Source: DASSKA01 sp035765755 (GTDB lineage: Bacteria; Actinomycetota; Actinomycetes; Propionibacteriales; Nocardioidaceae). From it: a stretch of 25,780 nucleotides of DNA. The notes under the pieces were generated by a model that saw only the letters and a program-made list of their open reading frames with translations, searched no databases and was not told where the DNA came from. This document shows positions 12,066-19,631 of this stretch, piece after piece. The stretch spans positions 1-25,780 of the forward strand of contig DASTWW010000102.1 of assembly GCA_035765755.1 (NCBI GenBank), written 5' to 3'. The position numbers were made by a program, and so were the translations under genes. How positions within the stretch are numbered: the first letter of the stretch is position 1; every line of letters starts with the position of its first letter.

Positions 12066-12953
12066 GTGACCTCCGCCATGCCCGTCGCACCGTCCGAGTT
12101 CGACTGGGGCGCGGAGGGAGTCGGCGCGGCGGTACGCCGGGTGCTGGACGCGGCCGGCACGTCGTCGGTGAACGAGGCAGCCCTGCTGGAGCTGCGTAAC
12201 CACGGCCTGCGGCGCGCATCGCTGTGGGTCGTCCGCTCGGGTGACACGGTGGCCGGGTTCGCGCTGGCGCGTCAGGTCGGGGGTACGACGGAGGTGGACC
12301 TCGTCGTGTCCCCGAAATCCCGGGGTCACGGTCTCGGTTCCACGCTGGCCGATGCCGTGCTTGCCGAGCTCGACGGGCCGGTCTCCGCCTGGTCGCACGG
12401 GAACCATCCCGCCGCGGCCGCGCTCGCCGCCTCCCGTGGCTTCGCGCGCGAGCGCGACCTGTGGGTGATGCGCCGGCCGCTCTCGTCGGTCCCCTCACCT
12501 CGCGAGGTTCCCGACCTCGTCGTACGCCCCTTCGAGCCCGGCCGCGACGAGGACGCCTTCCTGGCGCTGAACGCTGCCGCCTTCGCGCACCACCCCGAGC
12601 AGGGGTCGATGTCGCGGGCCGCCCTGGACGAGCGGATGGCCGAGCCGTGGTTCGACCCGGCCGGGTTCTTCCTCGCCGATCGGGACGGGGCGCTGCTCGG
12701 GTTCCACTGGACGAAGGTGCACGACGCGCCGCCGGCCGGGGAGATCTACGTGCTCGGCGTCTCGCCGTCCGCGCAGGGCATGGGGCTCGGGAAGGTGCTC
12801 GCGCTGACCGGGCTGGCCTACCTGCGCTCGCGCGGGCTGGAGTCGGTGCTGCTGTACGTGGAGGCGGACAACGCCGCTGCTGTCGCGCTCTACGAGGGGA
12901 TCGGCTTCACCCACGCACCCGAGGACACCGACGTCCAGTACCTCCGCCGCTGA
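12066..12953 (+). CDS. mshD: Mycothiol synthase (acetyltransferase)
   Basis: 295 residues with two GNAT folds. It acetylates Cys-GlcN-Ins with acetyl-CoA, the last step of mycothiol synthesis, giving the main redox thiol of actinobacteria. The N-terminal half has DLVVSPKSRGHGLGSTLADAVL (CoA-binding loop) and SHGNHPAAAALAASRGF. The C-terminal, catalytic half has FLALNAAAFAHHPEQGSM, FDPAGFFLAD, LGFHWTKVH and the CoA loop VLGVSPSAQGMGLGKVL, ending LYVEADNAAAVALYEGIGFT. GTG is taken as start because of the leaderless -10 spacing; an in-frame ATG 12 bp later is an alternative. It is divergent from the small membrane protein, and converges on the esterase gene with 2 bp between stops. In M. tuberculosis mshD (Rv0819) also follows a GlnR-like gene. 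Confidence 0.93.
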   Translation: MTSAMPVAPSEFDWGAEGVGAAVRRVLDAAGTSSVNEAALLELRNHGLRRASLWVVRSGDTVAGFALARQVGGTTEVDLVVSPKSRGHGLGSTLADAVLAELDGPVSAWSHGNHPAAAALAASRGFARERDLWVMRRPLSSVPSPREVPDLVVRPFEPGRDEDAFLALNAAAFAHHPEQGSMSRAALDERMAEPWFDPAGFFLADRDGALLGFHWTKVHDAPPAGEIYVLGVSPSAQGMGLGKVLALTGLAYLRSRGLESVLLYVEADNAAAVALYEGIGFTHAPEDTDVQYLRR

Positions 12954-12955
12954 CG

Positions 12956-14077
12956 TCAGGAGAGGGCGGAGCGCAACCGGGCGGCGATCTCGGCCACCGC
13001 GGCCGGCTGGGACCGCCCCGCACCAACCACGTTCGCGAAGCCATGGATGAAGCCGGGGTAGCGCACCCGTGACACCGGCACGCCGGTGGCGGCGAGCCGC
13101 TCGGCGTAGGCCTCCCCCTCGTCGCGCAGCGGGTCGAAGCCGGCCGTGACGACGTGCGCGGGGGCGAGTCCCGAGGGCACGGGGGCGTAGGCGACCGACA
13201 CACGGGGGTCGCGGGGGTCCTGACCGGCGGGCAGGTAGGACCGCTCCGCGAGTCGCATGAACTCCGAGGTCAGGAAGAACCCCTCGCTGAACAGCTGTCG
13301 GCTGCCGGTGGGCTCGGCCATGTCGGTGACCGGGTACAGCAGCAGCTGGAACGCCACCGGCAGACCAGCGGCCGCTGCCTGCAGCGCGACGACCGCGGCC
13401 AAGGCTCCGCCGGCGGAGTCGCCGCCGACCGCGATCCGGGCCGGGTCAGCGCCCAGCCGGTTCGCGTTGTCGGCCACCCAGGAGAACGCCGCCCAGCAGT
13501 CCTCGATCGGAGCCGGGAACGGGTGCTCCGGCGCCAGCCGGTAGTCCACGGCGAGCACCCGCACGTCGGCGTGCTCAGCCAGGAAACGGCACAGGGCGTC
13601 GTGGCTGTCGAGGTCGCCGTAGATCATCCCGCCGCCATGGGCGAAGAACAGCAGCGGTCCGCCCGTCGTACTCGAGAATCGGGAGGAGGCCTGCGAGCGC
13701 GGGACGTACAGCCGGGCGTCCAGGTCCCCCGCGGCGCCCGGCACCTGGAGCGACACCACGTCGCCGATCGGCTGCCGCCCGCCGCTGAGCTTGCACTGTC
13801 GGAGCAGCGCCCGCCGGCCGCGCGGGATCGGCATCGTGGCCACGTCGGGCTCGCGCGCCAGCTCCTTGACGCGCAGCATCGCCTGCGTCTCCAGGTCCAG
13901 GGTGAGCCCGTCCACCTCGGTCGGCGGGCCGGCCAGCCGGCGCAGCATCGGCTCCGGCATTCGCAGCACCCGGTCGAGGACGCGGCCCTCGACGCGCTCC
14001 CGGGCCCGATGGGCCGCGGCCCCCCGGCGGACGCGGTCCGCGGGACCGGGGGATGGCAGGAAACCCGGAGAAGCCAT
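12956..14077 (-). CDS. Alpha/beta hydrolase, hormone-sensitive-lipase-type esterase
   Basis: 373-residue esterase/lipase. The catalytic domain (about 95-373) carries the oxyanion motif FFAHGGGMIYG, the nucleophile elbow VGGDSAGGALA with the catalytic Ser, the acid in AGFDPLRDEG and the base in PGFIHGF, i.e. a complete HSL-family triad. About 90 residues before it (MPEPMLRRLAGPP, LTLDLETQAMLRVKEL) form the cap typical of this family. It should hydrolyse short to medium acyl esters in the cytosol; no signal peptide is seen. The ATG was chosen because TACCTT is 6 nt upstream (leaderless pattern) and there is no Shine-Dalgarno. It is divergent from ppk with only 60 bp between starts. Any link to phosphate metabolism is not evident. 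Confidence 0.9.
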   Translation of the reverse strand: MASPGFLPSPGPADRVRRGAAAHRARERVEGRVLDRVLRMPEPMLRRLAGPPTEVDGLTLDLETQAMLRVKELAREPDVATMPIPRGRRALLRQCKLSGGRQPIGDVVSLQVPGAAGDLDARLYVPRSQASSRFSSTTGGPLLFFAHGGGMIYGDLDSHDALCRFLAEHADVRVLAVDYRLAPEHPFPAPIEDCWAAFSWVADNANRLGADPARIAVGGDSAGGALAAVVALQAAAAGLPVAFQLLLYPVTDMAEPTGSRQLFSEGFFLTSEFMRLAERSYLPAGQDPRDPRVSVAYAPVPSGLAPAHVVTAGFDPLRDEGEAYAERLAATGVPVSRVRYPGFIHGFANVVGAGRSQPAAVAEIAARLRSALS

Positions 14078-14083
14078 GACGGA

Positions 14084-14089
14084 AAGGTA
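14084..14089 (-). promoter_or_regulatory. -10 box of leaderless esterase promoter
   Basis: TACCTT fits TANNNT and lies 6 nt before the esterase ATG, with no Shine-Dalgarno. The divergent ppk promoter must share the same 60-bp gap; CACCAT 6 nt before the ppk ATG is a weak candidate. Confidence 0.4.
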
Positions 14090-14137
14090 CCGAAATGCCC
14101 CTCTTCTGCCCAGGCCGGGTGGTGTCACCATGGCGCT

Positions 14138-16276
14138 ATGACCTCCGAGGCGCGCGAGCAGCGGTGGGCCCAGCTGCCCACCGAGACGTTCGACGTCGAG
14201 CCGCCGTACTCCCCCGACGACGAGGACCTCCCCGCGGACCGGTTCGCCGACCGCGAGCTGTCCTGGCTGCACTTCAACACCCGGGTGCTCGAGCTCGCGG
14301 AGGACGAGACGCTGCCGCTGCTGGAACGCGTACGCTTCCTCGCGATCGTCGCCTCCAACTTCGACGAGTTCTTCATGGTCCGGGTGGCCGGCCTCAAACG
14401 CCGGATCGCGGCCGGGGTGGCGGTGCGCGCCGCGTCCGGGCTGCTGCCGCGGGAGGTGCTCGCGCAGATCTTGAGTACGACGGACGCGCTGATGTCGCGG
14501 CACGCCGCGCTGTTTGGCGACCAGCTCGTTCCGGCGCTCGCCGACGAGGGCATCGAGCTGCTGCGCTGGAACGACCTGACCCGCCAGGAGCAGAAGCACT
14601 GCAAGCGGCTGTTCAAGGAGCGGGTCTTCCCGGTGCTCACACCGCTGGCCGTCGACCCGGCCCACCCGTTCCCCTACATCTCCGGACTGTCGCTGAACCT
14701 GGCGGTGCTGGTCCGCAACCCCGACACCGGCAAGGAGCACTTCGCGCGGGTGAAGGTGCCGCCGATCTTCAGCAGGTTCGTGCCGGTAGGCGAGCAGAGG
14801 TTCGTCCCGCTGGAGGACGTGATCTCCTCGCACCTGAAGCGGCTGTTCCCCGGCATGGACGTGCTGGCCGTGCACACGTTCCGCGTCACCCGCAACGAGG
14901 ACCTCGAGGTCGAGGAGGACGACGCCGAGAATCTCCTTGCTGCGTTGGAGAAAGAGCTCCTGCGTCGACGGTTCGGGCCGCCCGTCCGGCTGGAGGTCGA
15001 GGAGTCCATCGACGAGCACATCCTCGACCTGCTGGTCTCCGAGCTGGGGGTCACCGCCTCCGAGGTGTACCGGCTGCCCGGTCCCCTCGACCTGTCCGGG
15101 CTCGCCGGGATCGCCGACCTGGATCGTGCCGAGCTGAAGTACCCGGCCTTCGTGCCCTGGACGCACACCGCCCTGGCCGAGGTCGAGTCGGCCTCGCCGG
15201 TGGACGTGTTCGCCGCGCTCGGCCGCTCCGACGTACTCCTGCATCATCCCTACGACTCGTTCGCCACCTCCGTGCAGCGGTTCCTCGAGCAGGCCGCCAC
15301 CGACCCGCAGGTGCTGGCGATCAAGCTGACGCTGTACCGGACCTCCGGCGACTCGCCGATCATCGACGCGCTGGTGGACGCCGCCGAGGCCGGCAAGCAG
15401 GTGCTGGTGATCGTGGAGATCAAGGCCCGCTTCGACGAGCGCGCGAACATCAGCTGGGCACGGACCCTGGAGCAGGCCGGTTGCCACGTCGTCTACGGCC
15501 TGGTCGGGCTGAAGACGCACGCCAAGGTGGCGATGGTGGTCCGCGACGAGCCGGACGGGATCCGCCGCTACACCCACCTCGGCACCGGCAACTACAACCC
15601 GAAGACCGCGCGGCAGTACGAGGACCTCGGGCTGCTCACCGCCGACGAGGCGATCGGTGACGACGTGGCGAACCTGTTCAACAACCTGTCCGGCTTCTCG
15701 CGGCAGGCGACCTACGAGCGGCTGCTGGTCGCGCCGCAGTCGGTGCGCAGCGGGCTCGTCGAGCGGATCCGGTCCGAGGTGGCCTGCTTCCGCGCCGGCC
15801 GGCCTGCCCGGATCCGCATCAAGGCGAACGCCGTCGTCGACGAGGCGCTGATCGACGAGCTGTACCACGCCTCCCAGGCCGGCGTGCAGATCGACCTGCT
15901 GGTGCGCGGCATCTGCGCGCTGCGGCCCGGCGTGCCGGGGCTCTCGGAGACGATCCGGGTGCGCTCGGTGCTCGGCCGGTTCCTGGAGCACAGCCGGATC
16001 TTCTGGTTCGCCTCCGGCGGTTCGCCGTCGGTCTGGATCGGCTCCGCGGACCTGATGCACCGCAACCTGGACCGCCGGGTGGAGACGCTGGTCGAACTGC
16101 CCGGCGCGGCGCAGGTCGAGGAGGTCGGCCGAGTGCTGGACCTGGCGTTCGACGACGGTACGGCGTCGTGGTGGCTGACCTCGGCCGGAACCTGGGAGCG
16201 CCATGCCTTCGACGAGGACGGGTCCCCGCTCCGAGACCTTCAGGAGACACTGATCGCCTCGAAGCGCCGCCGCTGA
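14138..16276 (+). CDS. ppk: Polyphosphate kinase 1
   Basis: 712 residues, the length of PPK1. It reversibly transfers the gamma-phosphate of ATP onto polyphosphate. The N domain has FADRELSWLHFNTRVLELA and the ATP-contacting FLAIVASNFDEFFMVRVAGL. The head domain follows (VFPVLTPLAVDPAHPFPYIS). The two phospholipase-D-like domains hold IKLTLYRTSGDSPI, VEIKARFDERANI and the phosphohistidine site RYTHLGTGNYNPKTARQYED (His480), then LFNNLSGF and later VRGICALRPGVPG, HSRIFWFASGG and SADLMHRNLDRRVE. All catalytic stretches look intact. ATG 14138 fits the family start; an earlier ATG 8 bp upstream is out of frame. It converges on the unknown membrane protein gene, 22 bp away, and lies near mutT1 and pst, in line with a phosphate storage role. 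Confidence 0.97.
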   Translation: MTSEAREQRWAQLPTETFDVEPPYSPDDEDLPADRFADRELSWLHFNTRVLELAEDETLPLLERVRFLAIVASNFDEFFMVRVAGLKRRIAAGVAVRAASGLLPREVLAQILSTTDALMSRHAALFGDQLVPALADEGIELLRWNDLTRQEQKHCKRLFKERVFPVLTPLAVDPAHPFPYISGLSLNLAVLVRNPDTGKEHFARVKVPPIFSRFVPVGEQRFVPLEDVISSHLKRLFPGMDVLAVHTFRVTRNEDLEVEEDDAENLLAALEKELLRRRFGPPVRLEVEESIDEHILDLLVSELGVTASEVYRLPGPLDLSGLAGIADLDRAELKYPAFVPWTHTALAEVESASPVDVFAALGRSDVLLHHPYDSFATSVQRFLEQAATDPQVLAIKLTLYRTSGDSPIIDALVDAAEAGKQVLVIVEIKARFDERANISWARTLEQAGCHVVYGLVGLKTHAKVAMVVRDEPDGIRRYTHLGTGNYNPKTARQYEDLGLLTADEAIGDDVANLFNNLSGFSRQATYERLLVAPQSVRSGLVERIRSEVACFRAGRPARIRIKANAVVDEALIDELYHASQAGVQIDLLVRGICALRPGVPGLSETIRVRSVLGRFLEHSRIFWFASGGSPSVWIGSADLMHRNLDRRVETLVELPGAAQVEEVGRVLDLAFDDGTASWWLTSAGTWERHAFDEDGSPLRDLQETLIASKRRR

Positions 16277-16298
16277 CCATCTCGTCCCCGCCCCGGAG

Positions 16299-17426
16299 TC
16301 AGCAGGTGGCGAAGAGGACCGGCCCCTCGGACAGGTCGGAGAGCAGCTGCTCGCCGGGCCCCGGCTGCAGTTGGAGTACGACGGAGGAGCCGCTGGCCTG
16401 CGCGGAGGTGATCGTGAACCGTCCCGGAAAGGTTCCCCCCTGCCCCGGGGCAGGACCGGAGGCCAGATCGACCCGCGGCTGCAGGTTCTCCGAGGCCAGG
16501 TCGGAGTCCTCGAACTCCATGCCCACGGTCATCTCGAAGGCCGACGCTCCGGAGGCAGACGCCGACCCGGGCACCCCGCCGCCAGAGGAGCCCCCGGACG
16601 AGTCACCCGGCGCCTGCAGCGCCATCACCAACCCGGACAGCGGGTTGATGCCCCCGGCCTTGGCCACCAGCCGCGACCCGACCCGCTGGTCCTCCGCCGA
16701 GGCGGAGCCCATGGTCAGGTCCGCGCACGCGAAGTCCCGTGCCCACAGCACCGCGCTCACTGGCGACCCGGCCACCGAGGTCAGGGGGGACTCGAGCGAC
16801 GGCGCGTTGCCGCGCACCACGGCAGCCGCCGACGCGGCGTACGACGCGCTGTCGGACAGCAGCACCACCCCCTGCGACGTCAGCACCACCACGTTCTGCT
16901 GCACCGGCGTCAGCCCCGGCGAGATGTGCGCGACCAGGTTCGCCGACCCGCGCCACACCCCGCCGGTGCCGATGCCTGAGCGCGGCGACCGGTAGCCGAG
17001 CGTGCGCAGGTCCTGCTCGATGCTGTCGAAGTCGGTCCCGTCCGGCATCCGCAGCACGTCCACCGACCCCTGCCGCGACTGCCCGTAGCTCTCCCACAGC
17101 GCCGACACCGGCGAGAACCCGTACACCCGCTCCATCGCGGACACGCTCCCGGTCAGCGCGGAGGCCGAGGTCAGGCCCCGGTCGTAGGCCCGGCGCAGGA
17201 ACGCCCCGATCTGCCCGCCGGTGGACGCCGGCCCCAGCGTCGTACCCCCGGCCAGCGAGCGCACCTCCTGCCAGTCGGTGTACGACGCGCGAAGCGTCGA
17301 GGCCGGCAGCGCCTCGATGGCCTGCGTGTACGTCGACCGCGGCGCGAACGCCCGCCACCCGACCAGCCCGGCGGCGACCAGCACGAGCACGGCCACCACC
17401 ACCGGGACCACGACACGCCTGCGCAC
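16299..17426 (-). CDS. Membrane-anchored extracytoplasmic protein of unknown function, between ppk and mutT1
   Basis: 375 residues from the GTG chosen here. The basic start VRRRVVVPVVVAVLVLVAAGLVGW gives one N-terminal transmembrane anchor (about 5-24). The rest should lie outside the membrane: IEALPASTLRASYTDWQEVR, GQIGAFLRRAYDRGLTS, MERVYGFSPVSALWE, a middle with TPVQQNVVVLTSQGVVLLSD, two Cys (FACAD and the final ATC), and a Gly/Ser-rich linker near residue 285. The GTG has GGAG 6 nt upstream; a TTG 27 bp earlier is an alternative supported by TAGTCT 9 nt upstream of it. No catalytic motif is recognised. The gene converges on ppk and diverges from mutT1 by under 50 bp. Repeated YGFSPVSALWE-like helical stretches could suit substrate binding, but this is speculation. 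Confidence 0.7.
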   Translation of the reverse strand: MRRRVVVPVVVAVLVLVAAGLVGWRAFAPRSTYTQAIEALPASTLRASYTDWQEVRSLAGGTTLGPASTGGQIGAFLRRAYDRGLTSASALTGSVSAMERVYGFSPVSALWESYGQSRQGSVDVLRMPDGTDFDSIEQDLRTLGYRSPRSGIGTGGVWRGSANLVAHISPGLTPVQQNVVVLTSQGVVLLSDSASYAASAAAVVRGNAPSLESPLTSVAGSPVSAVLWARDFACADLTMGSASAEDQRVGSRLVAKAGGINPLSGLVMALQAPGDSSGGSSGGGVPGSASASGASAFEMTVGMEFEDSDLASENLQPRVDLASGPAPGQGGTFPGRFTITSAQASGSSVVLQLQPGPGEQLLSDLSEGPVLFATC

Positions 17427-17461
17427 CAGCGACTCCGTCCTTGCCTCGGGCAACTCGCTGC

Positions 17462-17468
17462 GAGACTA
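17462..17468. promoter_or_regulatory. Overlapping divergent -10 boxes for mutT1 and the anchored protein
   Basis: GAGACT on the plus strand is 6 nt before the mutT1 ATG. The same bases read TAGTCT on the minus strand, 9 nt before the alternative TTG of the divergent gene. If both are used, one polymerase would exclude the other. Confidence 0.35.
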
Positions 17469-17473
17469 GCGGC

Positions 17474-18331
17474 ATGCCAGAGCCCGAGGTCGTCGCCGCC
17501 GGGGCAGTGGTGTTCCGCGAGGGCGACGCCGGCGCGGAAGTGCTTGCCGTGCACCGGCCGAAGTACGACGACTGGTCGTTCCCGAAGGGCAAGCTCGACC
17601 CCGGGGAGCACCCGGCCGTCGCCGCCGTGCGCGAGGTGGCCGAGGAGACCGGCCTCGACGTGCGTCTCGGGCCACCGCTCCCGTGTCAGGAGTACGACGT
17701 GGCCGCCGGCCGGAAGCGGGTGCACTACTGGGTCGGCCGGCTGACCGGCGGCGACGACGTCGCGTCGTACCTTCCGAACGCCGAGGTCGACGCGGTGCGA
17801 TGGATCCCGCTGGCGAAGGCCGAGCGGCGGCTGAGCTACCCGCGGGACCGGACCACGCTCGCCGACGCGGTCCACCGCAGGAAGCGGACCACTCCGCTGC
17901 TCGTGCTGCGGCATGCCGCGGCCTGCCCGCGCGCGTCGTGGGCCGGGGACGACGGGGAGCGGCCGCTGGCGCCGGAGGGCGAGGTGCAGGCGGAGCGGCT
18001 AGCGCCGCTGCTCGGCGCGTACGGCGTGGCGAGGCTGGTGTCCTCGAGCGCCCGGCGCTGCTGGGCCACGCTGGCGCCGTACGCCGACCTGTTCGACGTG
18101 GACCTCGAGGTCCGCGACGACCTGTCCCAGCACCGCGCGACCGGGCGGCACGTGCGCGCGCAGGCGGAGCGGCTGCTCGGGCTGCGGGAGCCCGCCGTGC
18201 TGTGCACCCACCGTCCGGTGCTGCCGATGGTGCTCGCCGCACTCCGGCTGCCGATCCGGCCCCTGGACCCGGGCGCGATGCTCGTGGTGCACCACCGCCA
18301 CGGTCGAGTGGTCGCCGTCGAGCAGCACTGA
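17474..18331 (+). CDS. mutT1: MutT1-like Nudix hydrolase fused to histidine phosphatase domain
   Basis: 285 residues. The N-terminal Nudix domain has the full Nudix box beginning at Gly39 (GKLDPGEHPAV, then AAVREVAEETGL, ending at 61), preceded by HRPKYDDWSFPKGK. The C-terminal histidine-phosphatase-like domain begins LLVLRHAAACPR with Arg146-His147; the usual Gly of the RHG motif is Ala here. It continues with the phosphatase-like stretch RLVSSSARRCWATL and VLCTHRPVLPMVL, which holds a second His. In mycobacteria such fusions hydrolyse 8-oxo-dGTP, 8-oxo-GTP and diadenosine polyphosphates. Its place beside ppk matches Rv2984-Rv2985 of M. tuberculosis. The ATG lacks a Shine-Dalgarno and follows a possible leaderless promoter. 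Loss of RHG Gly may reduce but need not abolish phosphatase activity. Confidence 0.93.
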   Translation: MPEPEVVAAGAVVFREGDAGAEVLAVHRPKYDDWSFPKGKLDPGEHPAVAAVREVAEETGLDVRLGPPLPCQEYDVAAGRKRVHYWVGRLTGGDDVASYLPNAEVDAVRWIPLAKAERRLSYPRDRTTLADAVHRRKRTTPLLVLRHAAACPRASWAGDDGERPLAPEGEVQAERLAPLLGAYGVARLVSSSARRCWATLAPYADLFDVDLEVRDDLSQHRATGRHVRAQAERLLGLREPAVLCTHRPVLPMVLAALRLPIRPLDPGAMLVVHHRHGRVVAVEQH

Positions 18332-18372
18332 TGCTCGCTGCGCCCACCGGTGTGGGGCACATCTCGCTGACC

Positions 18373-18416
18373 GTTCACGTGCCGTTCACCTGAGCAATCG
18401 GGTCGCTTCACCTGCG
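18373..18416 (+). promoter_or_regulatory. PHO box (PhoP operator) of pstS
   Basis: Four 11-nt units in phase: GTTCACGTGCC, GTTCACCTGAG, a poor unit CAATCGGGTCG, and CTTCACCTGCG. This is the known actinobacterial PhoP layout of direct GTTCACC-type repeats. It lies just upstream of the -10 box and in place of a -35 box, so PhoP should activate pstSCAB under phosphate limitation. Confidence 0.9.
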
Positions 18417-18421
18417 CTGCC

Positions 18422-18427
18422 TAGCGT
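18422..18427 (+). promoter_or_regulatory. -10 box of pstS
   Basis: TAGCGT, 5 bp after the last PHO-box unit and 38 bp before the pstS GTG. No -35 match exists at 17 bp, as expected for a PhoP-dependent promoter. Confidence 0.6.
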
Positions 18428-18465
18428 CACCAGCGACGACAGAGATCCAGCACAGGAGACGAGAC

Positions 18466-19602
18466 GTGAACAGCTCCTTCGTAGCCCGGACCGCGCTGCC
18501 CGCCGCCGCGGCCCTCGCCCTCGGGCTCGGCCTCTCCAGCTGCGGTGCGGCCAACGAGCAGCCCAGCAGCGGCGGCGCCACCGGACAGGGCGCGAACGCC
18601 ACAGCCAGCCTCTCCGGCACCCTCTCCGGCACCCTCAACGGTGCCGGTTCGTCCGCCCAGGAGGCCGCTCAGGGCGGCTGGACGGCCAAGTTCCAGACGT
18701 CGAACCCGAACGCCACGGTCAACTACGACCCGGTCGGGTCCGGCGGCGGCGTGGATGAGTTCCTCTCCGGCGGCGTGGCGTTCGCCGGGTCGGACGCGTA
18801 CCTGTCCACCGACCAGGTGGCCGAGTCCAAGAAGGTGTGCGGCGGTCAGAGCGCCATCGAGGTGCCGGACTACATCAGCCCGATCGCCGTGGTCTACCAC
18901 CTGCCGGGCGTGGACAACCTGCGGCTGTCCCCGGACACGCTGGCCAAGATCTTCGCCGGCACGATCACGCAGTGGAACGACCCGGCGATCAAGGCCGACA
19001 ACCCCGGCGCCACGCTGCCGGCGCAGCGGATCACCCCGGTGCACCGCTCCGACGACTCGGGCACCACTGACAACTTCACCGACTACCTGCACCAGGCCGC
19101 CGGCGACGCCTGGACCTACCCGGCCTCCGAGACCTGGCCGGTCAAGTCCGGTGAGGGCGCGGACGGCACGTCGGGGGTCGTGGCCGCGGTGCAGAAGGGC
19201 TCCGGGACGGTCGGCTACGCCGACGCCAGCCAGGCCGGCCAGCTCAGCAAGGCGCAGATCAAGGTCGGCTCCAGCTGGGTCGGCCCCACCGCCGCCGCCG
19301 CGTCCAAGGCCGCCGGGCTGTCGAAGCCGGTGTCCGGGCGCGCGGCCAGCGATCTGGCGCTGAGCATCAACCGCACCACCACCGAGTCCGGCGCGTACCC
19401 GTTGGTGCTGGTCTCGTACCTGATCGGCTGTCCGACGTACGGCGACGCGAACACCGCGAAGCTGGTGAAGGGCTACCTGACCTACATCGTCAGCCCGCAG
19501 GGCCAGCAGGTCGCGGCGCAGGTCGCCGGCTCGGCGCCACTGCCGAGCAACCTGTCCCAGCAGGCCACCCAGCAGCTCGCCGACATCGCGGTGAAGGGCT
19601 GA
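18466..19602 (+). CDS. pstS: Phosphate-binding lipoprotein PstS
   Basis: 378 residues. The lipoprotein signal MNSSFVARTALPAAAALALG ends at the lipobox LSSC, giving a lipid-anchored Cys at about residue 25. A Ser/Gly/Thr linker with a short internal repeat (LSGT twice) follows. The binding domain has LNGAGSSAQEAAQGGW, VNYDPVGSGGGVDEF, FAGSDAYLS, IFAGTITQWNDPAI and the phosphate-gripping VHRSDDSGTTDNFTDYL, then GVVAAVQKGSGTVGYAD. All segments of the PstS family are present. GTG follows AGGAG at good spacing. It is first in pstSCAB, 29 bp before pstC, behind the PHO box, and delivers phosphate to the PstCA channel. Confidence 0.97.
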   Translation: MNSSFVARTALPAAAALALGLGLSSCGAANEQPSSGGATGQGANATASLSGTLSGTLNGAGSSAQEAAQGGWTAKFQTSNPNATVNYDPVGSGGGVDEFLSGGVAFAGSDAYLSTDQVAESKKVCGGQSAIEVPDYISPIAVVYHLPGVDNLRLSPDTLAKIFAGTITQWNDPAIKADNPGATLPAQRITPVHRSDDSGTTDNFTDYLHQAAGDAWTYPASETWPVKSGEGADGTSGVVAAVQKGSGTVGYADASQAGQLSKAQIKVGSSWVGPTAAAASKAAGLSKPVSGRAASDLALSINRTTTESGAYPLVLVSYLIGCPTYGDANTAKLVKGYLTYIVSPQGQQVAAQVAGSAPLPSNLSQQATQQLADIAVKG

Positions 19603-19631
19603 CCCGACCAAGCCAGGGAGGAAGCAACCAC

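Noticed and set aside
13154..14137. Possible N-terminal extension of ppk through the esterase region
   Set aside because: The extra 328 residues are antisense shadow of the esterase; the ATG at 14138 gives the normal PPK1 length and start.
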